Part shown: positions 1-9,481 of the stretch, in pieces
Position numbering within the stretch: the stretch's first letter is position 1
How the letters are laid out: each line of letters opens with the position of its first letter
Source: Streptomyces sp. NBC_01465
Lineage (GTDB): Bacteria; Actinomycetota; Actinomycetes; Streptomycetales; Streptomycetaceae
Direction of reading: 5' to 3'
DNA length: 64,000 nucleotides
NCBI RefSeq assembly: GCF_036227325.1
Contig: NZ_CP109467.1
Coordinates: forward strand, 5,270,001-5,334,000
Translations under genes and position numbers: made by a program
Notes under the pieces: model-generated
What the model saw: the letters and a program-made list of their open reading frames with translations, nothing else
Database searches by the model: none
Told to the model about the DNA's origin: nothing

Positions 1-1265
1 AGGGGTACGAACCGCCGCCGCACCACCGCCCCCTGGCCTCGGGCTCGTACGCCGCCCACCAGGCGCTCGGCGCCGCGGCCGACCGCAGGGCCAGGACCCG
101 CTCGGCCCTCACCTCGTACAAGAAGCGCCTGCGCACCCGCGCCATGCGCACCGCCTACCGCGCCGACCTCCGCACCAGCGGCCTCGACCCCAACCTCGCG
201 GTCTACGGCGCCTACTGGAACCGCGGAGTCTCCTGCAACCCGGCCGCGATCGCCGCCGCCGCCCGCGAACTCGCCCCGAACATCCGCCCCGTGTGGGCGG
301 TCAGCAGCCGCCACGTCGACCGGCTGCCGCCCGGGACGCCGTACGTCATCGAGGGATCCCGCGCCTACTGGCGGGCGATGGCGAGGGCGACGTACCTGGT
401 CAACAACTCCAGCTTCCCCGGCGGCTTCACGAAGCGCCCGGGCCAGCTCTACCTCCAGACCCACCACGGCACCCCGCTCAAGACCATGGGCCTGGACCAG
501 CGCCGCTACCCCGCCTGCGCGGGCGGTACGGACTTCGAGAAGATCCTCGCCCACACCGACCAGTGGGACTTCAGCCTCTCCTCCAACCCGCACTCCACCG
601 AGGTCTGGGACCGGGTCTACCCCTCGACCGCGTACCAGCACCTGGACCTCGGCTACCCGCGCAACGACGTCTACTTCACGACAACTCCCGCCGAGATCAC
701 GGCACTCCGCACCGGCCTGGGCATCGAGGCCGGCCAGACGGCGCTCCTCTACGCGCCCACGCACCGCGACTACGAGAAGGGCTTCGTGCCCCATCTCGAC
801 CTGGAGCGGCTGTCACGCGAACTCTCCGACGAGTACGTCCTGCTGGTCCGCGCGCACTACTTCTACGGCCGCACCTCCGCCGGGCGCGGCGCCCGCGTCA
901 TCGACGTGACGTCCCACCCGTCGACCGAGGAACTCGCCCTGGCCTCCGACGTGTTGATCACGGACTACTCGTCCCTGATGTTCGACTACGCCTGCCTGGA
1001 CCGCCCCATCGTCGCCTACGCCCCCGACTGGCCGGCCTACCGCGCCTCCCGCGGCACCTACTTCGACCTGCTCTCCGGCGAGGCGGGCGAGACCCCGGGC
1101 GCGGTCGCCACCACCGAGGACGAACTCCTCGACCTCCTGGCGTCCGGCGCCTGGGACACCCGCGCCACCAGCGCGCTCCGTCAGGCGTTCAGGGCACGGT
1201 TCTGCCCGTACGACGACGGGGGAGCGGCGGAGCGGGTGGTGCGGCGCCTCTTCCTCACTTCGTGA
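1..1265 (+). CDS. CDP-glycerol glycerophosphotransferase, 5' truncated by window edge
   Basis: The frame is open to the left edge (first full codon at 3), so the N-terminus lies outside the window. The visible part is the TagF/TagB-type domain that transfers glycerol-phosphate from CDP-glycerol to a growing teichoic-acid-like chain at the inner membrane face. Seen: HHGTPLK near 460-480, GYPRND near 652, YAPTHRDYE near 750, an RAHYFY motif, and the C-terminal TDYSSLMFDY block near 960. These are the conserved His and Asp/Ser motifs of the family. The two complete genes at 14954 and 18240 have the same domain preceded by a GT2 domain, so this one is probably a GT2 fusion too (inference). Its last 11 bases overlap the end of the convergent glycosyltransferase gene. 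Confidence 0.85.
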   Translation, partial: GYEPPPHHRPLASGSYAAHQALGAAADRRARTRSALTSYKKRLRTRAMRTAYRADLRTSGLDPNLAVYGAYWNRGVSCNPAAIAAAARELAPNIRPVWAVSSRHVDRLPPGTPYVIEGSRAYWRAMARATYLVNNSSFPGGFTKRPGQLYLQTHHGTPLKTMGLDQRRYPACAGGTDFEKILAHTDQWDFSLSSNPHSTEVWDRVYPSTAYQHLDLGYPRNDVYFTTTPAEITALRTGLGIEAGQTALLYAPTHRDYEKGFVPHLDLERLSRELSDEYVLLVRAHYFYGRTSAGRGARVIDVTSHPSTEELALASDVLITDYSSLMFDYACLDRPIVAYAPDWPAYRASRGTYFDLLSGEAGETPGAVATTEDELLDLLASGAWDTRATSALRQAFRARFCPYDDGGAAERVVRRLFLTS

Positions 1266-2892
1266 GGGCGCGGCGCACCCGGCCCAGCGGGCGGCGCACC
1301 GACCTGGGTATGTGCGCCTTCCAGTCGTGGCGCGGCAGCGCGTCCATCCGGTGGTAGAACTCGCCCATGTCCAGGGCGAGATGACCGCCTCCGGTCCAGT
1401 ACGGGATGGCCGCGGTGCCACCCACGCGCACCGCACCGGCCGCCGTGCGCGCACTGCGCGGGGTGCCGCTGATCCGGGCGCTGCGGCCGATTCCGAGGAG
1501 CTGGAAGGAGGCCTGGACGTCGTACACCCCGCGCTCCAGCGGGCTGCCGCCCGCGGCGGTCAGCGGGTCGATCTCCAGATGGCCGGTGACCACGGCCTGC
1601 TTGCGGCCGGGTCCCGCGTCCTGCAGCTCCACGCGCAGCCCCTTCGGGTCGGGGAACCAGCCCATGTGCCGCGTCCGGTCCTTGAGCAGCAGCCGCCCCT
1701 CCGCCGCACGCAGCGGATCGCCGACCTCCCACTCGTCGACGCCCGTCACGCCCTCCAGCAGCGCGGGGTCGAACAGGAGCCGCCCGTCGCGCTCCACGAG
1801 GGTCACCGGGCTGCCGTCCGCGTGGTTCAGGGTGAGCCGCAGCGGGGCGCTCAGCACTCCGTCGCGCCAGCGGAGCCGGCCCACCTCGGCGTGCGAGCGG
1901 ATCTGCCGGGTCCGCTCCGCGAGCGCCTTCAGATCGCCCAGGCGATTCGCTTCGAGGAGGTGGGCGCGCAGCTGGGCCAGGGGGTTGAGTCCTTCGCGTA
2001 CACCGTCGGTGAACTCCTCGGTCACGAGCCGGCGGACCGCCTCGTACCGCTCCTCCACCCACGATGCCTTGCTCAGCACCCGCGGTTCGCTCGCCTGCCG
2101 GAGGATCTCGACCCGGTAGGTGCGCCGCAGCAGGTGGTCGCGCTGCTCGCCGGGCTCGGTGCCGGCCTTCACCGCGTGGATGACCTTGCGCAGGTCCTCG
2201 TAATAGCTGAGATCGATCTCCGCGCTGCTGTTGTTGCCCTTGTCCTCGCGGCGCATCCAGTAGTAGCAGGGATAGTCGGCGAGTACGGAGACCCGCTCGG
2301 CGGCGACGTAGGCGCGGGCCATGAAGAGCTGGTCCTCGAGCCGTACCCGCCCTTCGGGGAACTCGATGCCGTTCTCCAGCAGGAAGTCCCGCCGGAACAT
2401 TTTGTGCGGGGTCAGGGATTCCATCAGTGGATGGTCCTGCGCAGTGCAGACTTCGACATTGTCTGCGAAGACGCTGCTCGGCCCCTGCATGGTTCCCGCG
2501 ACCTTGCCGAGCACGACGTCGGCCTCGTTGCGCTCCCCCATCGCGCACAGCCGCTCCAGCGCTTCGAGCCCCAACGCGTCGTCCTGGTCAACGAATTGGA
2601 TGTACCGGCCGCGGCTGAGACGCACCCCCACGTTGCGCGGCTTGCCCGGCCACCCCGAGTTCTCCTGGTGGTGCACGCGGACATGCGGATGGGCGGCGGC
2701 GAGCTTCTCGAGCCGCTCGGCGGAGTCGTCCGTCGACCCGTCGTTAACATAGATGACTTCGTAGTGGTCCGCGCCGATGCTCTGCCGCAGCAGGGACTCG
2801 GACGAAGTGTCGATGTACTCGCCCGCGTTGTATACGGGAACGACGATGCTCGCCCGCAAGGTTGTGCTGGATTCCGAACTTTCGCGATCCAT
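1255..2892 (-). CDS. GT2 family glycosyltransferase with long C-terminal extension
   Basis: A 545-residue cytoplasmic protein with a GT-A domain in its first ~230 residues: VVPVYN at 17-22, nucleotide-binding NDGSTDD at 50-56 and metal-binding DQDD at 102-105. The remaining ~300 residues include a beta-rich segment without enzyme motifs, of the kind seen beside glycopolymer polymerases. Unlike its neighbours it lacks the glycerophosphotransferase domain. It is divergent from the gene at 3152 and convergent with the gene ending at 1265. The start is the ATG at 2892, which leaves VVPVYN close to the N-terminus as usual for the family. It probably adds a sugar to the wall polymer; donor and acceptor cannot be read from the sequence. 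Confidence 0.82.
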   Translation of the reverse strand: MDRESSESSTTLRASIVVPVYNAGEYIDTSSESLLRQSIGADHYEVIYVNDGSTDDSAERLEKLAAAHPHVRVHHQENSGWPGKPRNVGVRLSRGRYIQFVDQDDALGLEALERLCAMGERNEADVVLGKVAGTMQGPSSVFADNVEVCTAQDHPLMESLTPHKMFRRDFLLENGIEFPEGRVRLEDQLFMARAYVAAERVSVLADYPCYYWMRREDKGNNSSAEIDLSYYEDLRKVIHAVKAGTEPGEQRDHLLRRTYRVEILRQASEPRVLSKASWVEERYEAVRRLVTEEFTDGVREGLNPLAQLRAHLLEANRLGDLKALAERTRQIRSHAEVGRLRWRDGVLSAPLRLTLNHADGSPVTLVERDGRLLFDPALLEGVTGVDEWEVGDPLRAAEGRLLLKDRTRHMGWFPDPKGLRVELQDAGPGRKQAVVTGHLEIDPLTAAGGSPLERGVYDVQASFQLLGIGRSARISGTPRSARTAAGAVRVGGTAAIPYWTGGGHLALDMGEFYHRMDALPRHDWKAHIPRSVRRPLGRVRRALTK

Positions 2893-2934
2893 TTTCGCGG
2901 TGCCCCCACCCTTGAATTACCAGTCATTGCAATG

Positions 2935-2962
2935 CCTGAGGTATGTGGGGGAATACCTCAGG
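2935..2962. promoter_or_regulatory. 10-bp inverted repeat in divergent promoter region
   Basis: CCTGAGGTAT (2935-2944) and its exact complement ATACCTCAGG (2953-2962) are separated by 8 bases, between two divergent glycopolymer genes (starts at 2892 and 3152). Placement suits an operator or a leader hairpin. No regulator gene lies next to it. Confidence 0.45.
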
Positions 2963-3151
2963 TGTTGTCCCGGGAAAGATACGGCAAAGGCTGCCCGAAC
3001 GCATCATCGGCAGTTCAGGAGCCCGTTGGGCCGAAGGAGTGACTCCTGGTGCACCTGCGGGTGGCGTGGCGGTGAAGCGGACAACTGCGTGAGGTAACGG
3101 GCAGTTGGACCCAGTTGACCAGCCACCCGCCGGAAAGGTTGTGCCTGAACC

Positions 3152-6100
3152 ATGCCGCCACGTCTCAGCGTCGTCGTCCCCATCTACAACGTCGAGGACT
3201 ACCTCGGGGAGTGTCTCCGCTCGCTGGCCGAACAGACCTTCCCCGACCTCGAAGTTGTCATGGTCGACGACGGTTCGCCCGACGGCAGCGCGGACATCGC
3301 CCGCCGGTTCGCCGCGCAGGACGCCCGGTTCCGGCTGGTGGTCCAGGAGAACGCCGGCTTGGGGGCGGCCCGCAACACCGGGGTTGCGCACGCCGATCCC
3401 GAGGCCGAGTTCCTGGCCTTCGTCGACAGCGACGACGTGATCCCGCCCGATGCGTACGCGCTGCTCGTCGCCGCCCTCGACGGTTCGGGTTCCGACTTCG
3501 CGTCGGGGAACGTGATGCGGCTGCGGACGAGCGGCAAGCTCCAGCAGTCGCCCAACTTCCGCAGGCCGATGGCCTCCACCCGGATGCGGACCCACATCAC
3601 CAGGGACTGGGACCTGGCCGCCGACCGGATCGCCTGCAACAAGGTGTTCCGCAGGGCCTTCTGGGAGAAGCACTCCTTCGCCTTCCCGGTGGGCAGCCTG
3701 TACGAGGACATCCCGGTCGTCCTGCCCGCACAGTTCCTCGCCGAGTCGGTCGACGTCGTGAAGAACACCGTCTACCACTGGCGCGACCGCGACGGATCCA
3801 TCACCACCCGGCGTGCGGTCGTCAGGGGCATCGAGGACCGGGTGGCCCATGTGACGCACGTCAGCACCTTCCTGAAGGAGCGCGGCGACACCGGGCACAA
3901 GGCGCACTACGAAGCGCACGTCCTGGCCAACGACCTCTGGTACTTCATGGAGGTGCTGCCGGACGGAAGCAGTGACTACCAGCAGGCGTTCCTCACCTGT
4001 GCCAATGCCTTCGCCGACCAGACGGAACCCGGGGTCCTGGAAGGTCTCCCCGTACGACTGAGGCTGATGTGGCACCTGGCGCGCGAGCGCCGTCTGGAGG
4101 AGCTCCTCGGGCTCCTCGCCTTCGACAAGGCCAACCCGGGTGCCTTCGCCGTACGCGGCATCCGCCGGCGGCGCGCCCAGTACCCGCCCCTGCAACGCCC
4201 CGTCCCTGCCTCCGTCCTGCGCGTCGCCGACACCGATCTGCCGCTCACCGCACGGCTGTTGGAGGCGTACTGGCGCGACGGCAAGCTCCAGCTGCGCGGC
4301 TTCGCCTACGTCCGCAACCTCCCCGCGGCATCGCGCCGGAGCGAGGTGAAGGCCGCCTGGCTGAGGGCGGGCGGGCGCAAGGTGCTGCCCCTGCGGGTGC
4401 GGACCGTTGCGGACGCCGAGGCCACCGCGCGCTCACGGCAGCGGCTGCACCGCTACGACTGGGCGGGGTTCGAGACCGCCGTCGACCCCGGCCGGCTGTC
4501 GTCCGAGGGCGACGGAACGGCCTGGCGCCTGGAGATCGGCGTCGCCGGCCACGGCATGCTGCGCCGCGCAGCCCTCGGCCCGGCCGACGCCCCGACCCCG
4601 CCCGCCGTGCACCGGCCCGACGCGACGTCGCGCATCGTCCCCGCCTTCGAGGACGGAAAGCTGGTGCTGTACGCCGAGCCGGTACGGTCCAGGATCGACA
4701 CCCACCGGCTCTCCGGCGACACGGTCCTGCTGGAGGGGACCCTGGTCGGGGAAGGCCCGGGCCAGGGCCCGTTCACCCTGCGCCTCAAGCACCGCCACTC
4801 CGCCGCGGTCGTCGACTGCCCGGTCACGGTCCGCAAGAGCGCCTTCACTGCGGAGGTCGCGCTCGCCGCCGTGGCGGACGTGCACAAGACGGAGGCCAGG
4901 CCCGTCGATCCGTACAGCGTCCACCTCGTCGACCGCACCGGACGCCGGACCCCGGTCGACGCCCCCGGGACCTTCCAGCCCGGCCGCTACCCCCTCGGCG
5001 ACGGAGGGCGCGAGCTGTGCGTCACGGCGAGCGCCCGCGGCAATCTGCAGATCGGCGACCAGACGGTGCAGCCCCTGGTCGACCGGGCGGGCTGGAGCGG
5101 CGAGGGCGAGCTGGTCATGGAGGGCTCGTACCCCCAAGGTGCCTCGTACAACGTGGAGTTGGTGGCCCAGCACAGCGTCCACCGCGAGGAGATCGTCTTT
5201 CCCGCCCAGTACGAGAACGGGCGCTTCCGTGCCGCACTGCACCCCCACGCCGTGACCGGCCCCGGCGGCGACCTGCCGCTGGCGGAGGGCAACTGGTACT
5301 TCTTCCTGCGCGCACCCGGGAGCGAACAGGACTCGCCCGGCGTCCCGATGCGCCTGCTCCCCGCCCTGCACGCCGCCGTCCCCGCCCAACGCAGGCTGAA
5401 CGAACGCGACTTCACCCTGGAGCGGCGCTACCACGACCAGCTGCTGCTGACCTCGGGATCCGTCCTCGCCGCCGAGGAGCGCGGCACTCACGGACAGCAG
5501 CGCCTGCAGGAGACCTACCGCGCCGCCCGCACCGAACCGCTGAAGCCCGCCGTCCTCTACAGCAGCTTCGACGGCCGCCAGCACTCGGACTCACCCCGCG
5601 CCATCCACGAGGAACTCCTCTCCCGTGGCGGGGAGTTGGAGCACCTGTGTGTCGTACGCGACCAGCAGGCCCAGCTGCCCACCGGAGCCCGCGCCGTGGC
5701 CCATGGCTCCACCGCCTGGCACGAGGCGCTCGCCCGCTCCCGGTACGTCGTGACCAACACCCAGCTGCCGGAGTGGTTCGAGCGCCGCGAGGGCCAGTAC
5801 GTCGTACAGACCTGGCACGGCACCCCGCTCAAGCGCATCGGGATCGACCTCAGCGGCACGGTCCAGGCCAACGAGCCGTACATCGCGTCGCTCCCGCAGC
5901 GGGCCCGCCAGTGGAACCTGTTGGTCTCGCCCAACCGCTTCAGCACCCCCGTCCTGCGGCGGTCCTTCGGGTACGAGGGCGAGGTCCTGGAGAGCGGCTA
6001 CCCGCGCAACGCCCTGCTCCACGCACCGGACCGCGAGAAGATCGCCGCGAGCGTACGGGAGCGGCTGGGCATCCCCGAGGGCAAGCGTGTCGTGCTGTAC

Positions 6101-6631
6101 GCCCCGACCTGGCGCGAGGACCGCCCGGCGGGAGGCGGCCGTTACGCACTCGACCTGCGACTGGACCTCACCGCCGCCGAGGAGGCGCTGGGCGGTTCCA
6201 CCGTCATGCTGGTGCGCCGCCACTACCTGGTCACCGACCGGCTGCCGGGCACCGGCGACGGCTTCGTCCGGGACGTGTCGCGCTACCCGGACGTCGCGGA
6301 ACTCATGCTCATCAGCGATGTGCTCGTCACCGACTACTCCTCGCTGATGTTCGACTTCGCCCACACCCGCCGCCCGATGCTGTTCCACACGTACGACCTG
6401 GAGCACTACCGGGACACCCTGCGCGGCTTCTGCTTCGACTTCGAGTCCCAGGCGCCGGGCCCGCTGATCCCCGGCTCCACCGACCTCATCGAGGCGCTGC
6501 GCGCCCCCGCCACGGCGACGGAGTCCTACGCGGAGGCCTACGAGGCGTTCCGCGAGGTCTTCTGCGACCTCGACGACGGGACGGCCGCGGCCGCGGTGGT
6601 GGACCGGATGCTGGCGGCCGACGGCGCATGA
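3152..6631 (+). CDS. Bifunctional GT2 / CDP-glycerol glycerophosphotransferase, large form
   Basis: A 1159-residue protein. The N-terminal GT2 domain has VVPIYN at 8-13, DDGSPDGS at 39-46 and DSDD at 92-95, so its metal site is intact. The C-terminal TagF-like domain starts near residue 775 with an SSFDGRQ/DSPRAIHEEL stretch and has HGTPLK at 889-894, a YAPTWRE block and TDYSS at about 1060-1064. Between them lie roughly 430 residues of beta-rich sequence without enzyme motifs, about 400 more than in the paralogues at 14954 and 18240. That part may bind polymer or measure chain length (inference). One protein could make both a glycosidic and a phosphodiester link, as expected for a sugar-glycerol-phosphate repeat. 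The ATG at 3152 leaves VVPIYN at the normal distance. Confidence 0.88.
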   Translation: MPPRLSVVVPIYNVEDYLGECLRSLAEQTFPDLEVVMVDDGSPDGSADIARRFAAQDARFRLVVQENAGLGAARNTGVAHADPEAEFLAFVDSDDVIPPDAYALLVAALDGSGSDFASGNVMRLRTSGKLQQSPNFRRPMASTRMRTHITRDWDLAADRIACNKVFRRAFWEKHSFAFPVGSLYEDIPVVLPAQFLAESVDVVKNTVYHWRDRDGSITTRRAVVRGIEDRVAHVTHVSTFLKERGDTGHKAHYEAHVLANDLWYFMEVLPDGSSDYQQAFLTCANAFADQTEPGVLEGLPVRLRLMWHLARERRLEELLGLLAFDKANPGAFAVRGIRRRRAQYPPLQRPVPASVLRVADTDLPLTARLLEAYWRDGKLQLRGFAYVRNLPAASRRSEVKAAWLRAGGRKVLPLRVRTVADAEATARSRQRLHRYDWAGFETAVDPGRLSSEGDGTAWRLEIGVAGHGMLRRAALGPADAPTPPAVHRPDATSRIVPAFEDGKLVLYAEPVRSRIDTHRLSGDTVLLEGTLVGEGPGQGPFTLRLKHRHSAAVVDCPVTVRKSAFTAEVALAAVADVHKTEARPVDPYSVHLVDRTGRRTPVDAPGTFQPGRYPLGDGGRELCVTASARGNLQIGDQTVQPLVDRAGWSGEGELVMEGSYPQGASYNVELVAQHSVHREEIVFPAQYENGRFRAALHPHAVTGPGGDLPLAEGNWYFFLRAPGSEQDSPGVPMRLLPALHAAVPAQRRLNERDFTLERRYHDQLLLTSGSVLAAEERGTHGQQRLQETYRAARTEPLKPAVLYSSFDGRQHSDSPRAIHEELLSRGGELEHLCVVRDQQAQLPTGARAVAHGSTAWHEALARSRYVVTNTQLPEWFERREGQYVVQTWHGTPLKRIGIDLSGTVQANEPYIASLPQRARQWNLLVSPNRFSTPVLRRSFGYEGEVLESGYPRNALLHAPDREKIAASVRERLGIPEGKRVVLYAPTWREDRPAGGGRYALDLRLDLTAAEEALGGSTVMLVRRHYLVTDRLPGTGDGFVRDVSRYPDVAELMLISDVLVTDYSSLMFDFAHTRRPMLFHTYDLEHYRDTLRGFCFDFESQAPGPLIPGSTDLIEALRAPATATESYAEAYEAFREVFCDLDDGTAAAAVVDRMLAADGA

Positions 6632-6637
6632 GCCGGT

Positions 6638-6673
6638 GAGGTGCTGTGCGGGCACTCACCCGCGCAGCACCTC
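6638..6673. terminator. Bidirectional hairpin between convergent genes
   Basis: Arms 6638-6652 and 6659-6673 pair over 15 bp with one G-U and a 6-base loop. The hairpin sits just after the stop at 6631 and covers the end of the minus-strand gene. No T tract, as is common in Streptomyces. Confidence 0.6.
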
Positions 6674-8137
6674 GCTCTCCTGCCGGGGAGCCTCCTGGGC
6701 GGGCGACGGCACGGCCGCCTGCGTGTCGGCCGCGCGGCGCCGGGTCAGGTACGCGCTCGCGACGAGCACCAGCGCGACGGTCCCGGAGAGCGCGGGCCAG
6801 TACAGATAGCGGAAGTTGGACTCGGGCGCCGTGGGCAGGTAGGCGAGGATGTAGACGACCGAACTCGCCCCGATGAGACGCAGTTCCCTGCTGTACGGGC
6901 CTGGCCAGCGGCGGCGCAGCACGAGCACGAGGGCGACGGCCAGCCAGAACCAGCCCTGGAAGAGCATCGGCAGGTCGCGTACGGCGCCCATCACGTAGTT
7001 CTGGAGGGCGTACCTCAGGGTGTCGTCGGGCGGCGACTTCTTCAGGATCTCCGGTACGGGGCTGCCGGGCAGCAGCCGGTTGCCGTTCAGGAAGGGCTGG
7101 TTGGTCCGGAAGAGCACCTTGGTGAAGACCCGGACCCGGTACGCGGCGTACCCCTTCCAGTGCTCCGGCATCTGCTCCGTCCACATCCGGTCCAGCGCGT
7201 CGGCGTTGCGGCTCAGCTCCATCAGGTCGAACGGGCCCTTGCGCGGATAGCACTCCAGGTACGCGTTGGACGTGAGCTCCCGCTTCCGGCAGTCGACGGC
7301 GGCGGCGACCATGCGGTGCGTGAAGTCCGCGCTGCCGCCCGCCTGTTGGGCTGCGTCCCGCACCTGGGCCGGGGTCAGCACATGGGTGAGGTCGTCCACC
7401 GGGATCACCGCGTACACCCGGGTGGACAGCGGATGGGCGGCCGCCGACACCCCGATGCTTCCGGCGACGGTGACGGCGACGAAGATCCCCGTGGCGGCCA
7501 GCCAGCGGCGGCGGCCGGGGGTGGGCCATGCCGCGAGGACCAGCAGGGCGAACACCGGGAGGACGGCGGGGAATCCGTTCTTCCTGACCATGCCCGCGTA
7601 CACGATGAACAGTACGCCGAGCACCACCAGCGCCCAACGGGTCCAGGTCCGCTCCCGCGGCAACTCACGTGCGGTCAGCGCGATCGCGCAGACCGCGAGC
7701 AGCGCGTACGCGAGGTGCACGTCCTTCCACACCACACCGGTGAAGTTCATGATGTGGGGTGCGAGGCCGACGGCCAGCATCGCGAGCGAGAGACCGCGGC
7801 TGCCGGTCTTCTTCCAGACCAGACGGGCGAGGACCCACAGCGATCCCCACAGCAGGGCGGTCTGCAGGTCGGCCATGGCCGAGAGGGCCCCCGTCGTCCG
7901 GAGGAGAACGCGCCACACCAGCGCCAGCACCGGCGGGTGCCAGTCGCTCATCGGCTCGTACCCGAGCGCCTGCAACAGCTGGAAGTGGCTGTCCGCGCTG
8001 AAGTACCCGGGGTGGAAGACGGTGGCCACGGCACTGCCGCAGAGTGCCGCGATCGCTGCCAGGCACCACGGCCAGAGCGTGCCCTGGCGCCAGGCACCGC
8101 GCAGAGCCGCGCTCGCCTGGGTGATCGTTCTGGACAT
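6656..8137 (-). CDS. Polytopic membrane protein, possibly GT-C-type
   Basis: A 493-residue protein with about ten hydrophobic segments. The first extracytoplasmic loop is acidic (YFSADSHFQLLQ near residue 48), followed by a WHPPV segment near 66-70. An acidic first loop followed by a His-Pro-Pro stretch is typical of membrane glycosyltransferases that use polyprenyl-phosphate sugars. A soluble-looking loop at roughly 255-345 may face outward. It lies 51 bp downstream of rmlA on the same strand, so the two are probably co-transcribed. I do not recognise a characterised family, so the glycosyltransferase role is inference from topology and context. Confidence 0.65.
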   Translation of the reverse strand: MSRTITQASAALRGAWRQGTLWPWCLAAIAALCGSAVATVFHPGYFSADSHFQLLQALGYEPMSDWHPPVLALVWRVLLRTTGALSAMADLQTALLWGSLWVLARLVWKKTGSRGLSLAMLAVGLAPHIMNFTGVVWKDVHLAYALLAVCAIALTARELPRERTWTRWALVVLGVLFIVYAGMVRKNGFPAVLPVFALLVLAAWPTPGRRRWLAATGIFVAVTVAGSIGVSAAAHPLSTRVYAVIPVDDLTHVLTPAQVRDAAQQAGGSADFTHRMVAAAVDCRKRELTSNAYLECYPRKGPFDLMELSRNADALDRMWTEQMPEHWKGYAAYRVRVFTKVLFRTNQPFLNGNRLLPGSPVPEILKKSPPDDTLRYALQNYVMGAVRDLPMLFQGWFWLAVALVLVLRRRWPGPYSRELRLIGASSVVYILAYLPTAPESNFRYLYWPALSGTVALVLVASAYLTRRRAADTQAAVPSPAQEAPRQESEVLRG

Positions 8138-8188
8138 GTGGGCGGAGACCTTTCAGGAGCGGTCGGGCACCGGGGCGCGGCGGGCGCG

Positions 8189-9256
8189 TCAGCCGGAGAT
8201 CTGCACCCTGCTGTGGTCCCCCAGGACCAGCCGGTGGGCGGCCGGGATGCTGGGCGCGGGCGTGATCTCGACGTCCCGGCCGATCAGGGACGCCTCCACG
8301 CGCCGTACGCCGTTCAGCGACGAGCCGCTCAGGACGATCGAGTACTCGATCTCGCTGTCGGTGACCCGGCAGTTCTCGGCGATCGACGTGGAGGGCCCGA
8401 TGTAGGAGTTCTCGACGGTCGTACGCGGCCCGATGATCGCCGGGCCCACGATGCGCGAGCCGCGCACGACGGCACCCTCACCGATCCGCACCCGGCCGAT
8501 GATCTCGGTGGCGTCGTCGACCGTCCCCTCGTCGCTTGGGTCGAGCAGCTCCAGCACGGAACGGTTCACCTCCAGCATGTCGGCGACGTTCCCGGTGTCC
8601 TTCCAGTAGCCGGAAATGACCGTCGAACTCACCATCCGTCGCTGGTCGATGAGCCACTGCAGGGCGTGCGTGATCTCCAGCTCGCCGCGCGCCGAGGGCT
8701 CGATGGACCGTACGGCCTCGTGCACGGCCGGGGTGAAGAGGTACACCCCGACCAGCGCCAGATCGCTCTTCGGCTCGGCCGGCTTCTCCTCCAGATTCGC
8801 CACCCGGCCCGTCCCGTCCAGCTCCGCGACACCGAAGGCGCGCGGGTCGGGGACGCGGGTCAGCAGGATCTGGGCGTCGGGGCGCGTGGCGCGGAACTCC
8901 TCGACCAGCGACGTGATGCCGCCGACGATGAAGTTGTCGCCGAGGTACATCACGAAGTCGTCGTCGCCGAGGAACTCCTGGGCGATCAGCACTGCGTGGG
9001 CGAGCCCGAGCGGCGACAGCTGCGGGATGTACGTCACCTCCAGGCCGAAGCGGGAGCCGTCACCGACCGCGGCCTCGATCTCCGGGGCGGTGTCGCCGAC
9101 GACGATGCCCACCTCGCGGATGCCCGCCTCGGCGATCGCCTCAAGGCCGTAGAAGAGCACGGGCTTGTTCGCGACCGGTACGAGCTGCTTGGCCGAGGTG
9201 TGCGTGATCGGCCGCAGCCGGGTGCCTGCGCCACCGGAGAGTACGAGTGCTTTCAC
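8189..9256 (-). CDS. rmlA: Glucose-1-phosphate thymidylyltransferase, long (StrD-like) form
   Basis: Makes NDP-glucose, most likely dTDP-glucose, from glucose-1-phosphate and a nucleoside triphosphate in the cytoplasm. The signature GGAGTRLRPIT starts at residue 9 and the active-site Lys region AKQLVPVANKP follows. The 355 residues exceed the ~290 of short RmlA because of a C-terminal left-handed beta-helix (hexapeptide-like repeats, about 245-345), the StrD/long-form architecture. Start is GTG at 9256. It is the only sugar-activating gene in this cluster, and no rmlB, rmlC or rmlD is visible. The activated sugar may be used directly or be completed by genes elsewhere. Substrate is inferred from family, and other hexose-1-phosphates remain possible. 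Confidence 0.85.
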   Translation of the reverse strand: MKALVLSGGAGTRLRPITHTSAKQLVPVANKPVLFYGLEAIAEAGIREVGIVVGDTAPEIEAAVGDGSRFGLEVTYIPQLSPLGLAHAVLIAQEFLGDDDFVMYLGDNFIVGGITSLVEEFRATRPDAQILLTRVPDPRAFGVAELDGTGRVANLEEKPAEPKSDLALVGVYLFTPAVHEAVRSIEPSARGELEITHALQWLIDQRRMVSSTVISGYWKDTGNVADMLEVNRSVLELLDPSDEGTVDDATEIIGRVRIGEGAVVRGSRIVGPAIIGPRTTVENSYIGPSTSIAENCRVTDSEIEYSIVLSGSSLNGVRRVEASLIGRDVEITPAPSIPAAHRLVLGDHSRVQISG

Positions 9257-9365
9257 TGGTTGGACCCGTCGTCAAAGCTGCGAAATGGCTGTGCGTGTGC
9301 CGCACAAGGGACAGGTAGTGAACGAGAGTTGAAGCACAGGATTACGGGTTGGCCTGCGCCGTATG

Positions 9366-9402
9366 GGTGATTCACCTGAAGTGATGTGCGGAGAGATCCG
9401 CA
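9366..9402. promoter_or_regulatory. Two small palindromes between rmlA and the GT-C operon
   Basis: GGTGATTCACC (9366-9376) is an 11-bp palindrome. TGCGGA-GAGA-TCCGCA (9387-9402) is a 16-bp inverted repeat. Both lie in the 225-bp divergent region between starts at 9256 and 9482. Operators are possible, but I saw no -35/-10 pair I trust. Confidence 0.35.
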
Positions 9403-9481
9403 GGAGAGCGAACTTCCTTGCGGGAATAGTGATTTCATCCCTCCGGAACGATTGCCCCGATGGTTGCTACGTTCGGCGGCC

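Noticed and set aside
6641..9370. A 909-codon open frame antisense to the membrane protein and rmlA genes
   Set aside because: Its translation is Gly/Arg/Pro/Gln-rich low complexity with no domain, while the opposite strand has recognisable proteins. Long antisense frames are expected at this GC content; the same applies at 17950-20832, 24711-28352, 42997-45825 and 54038-57106.
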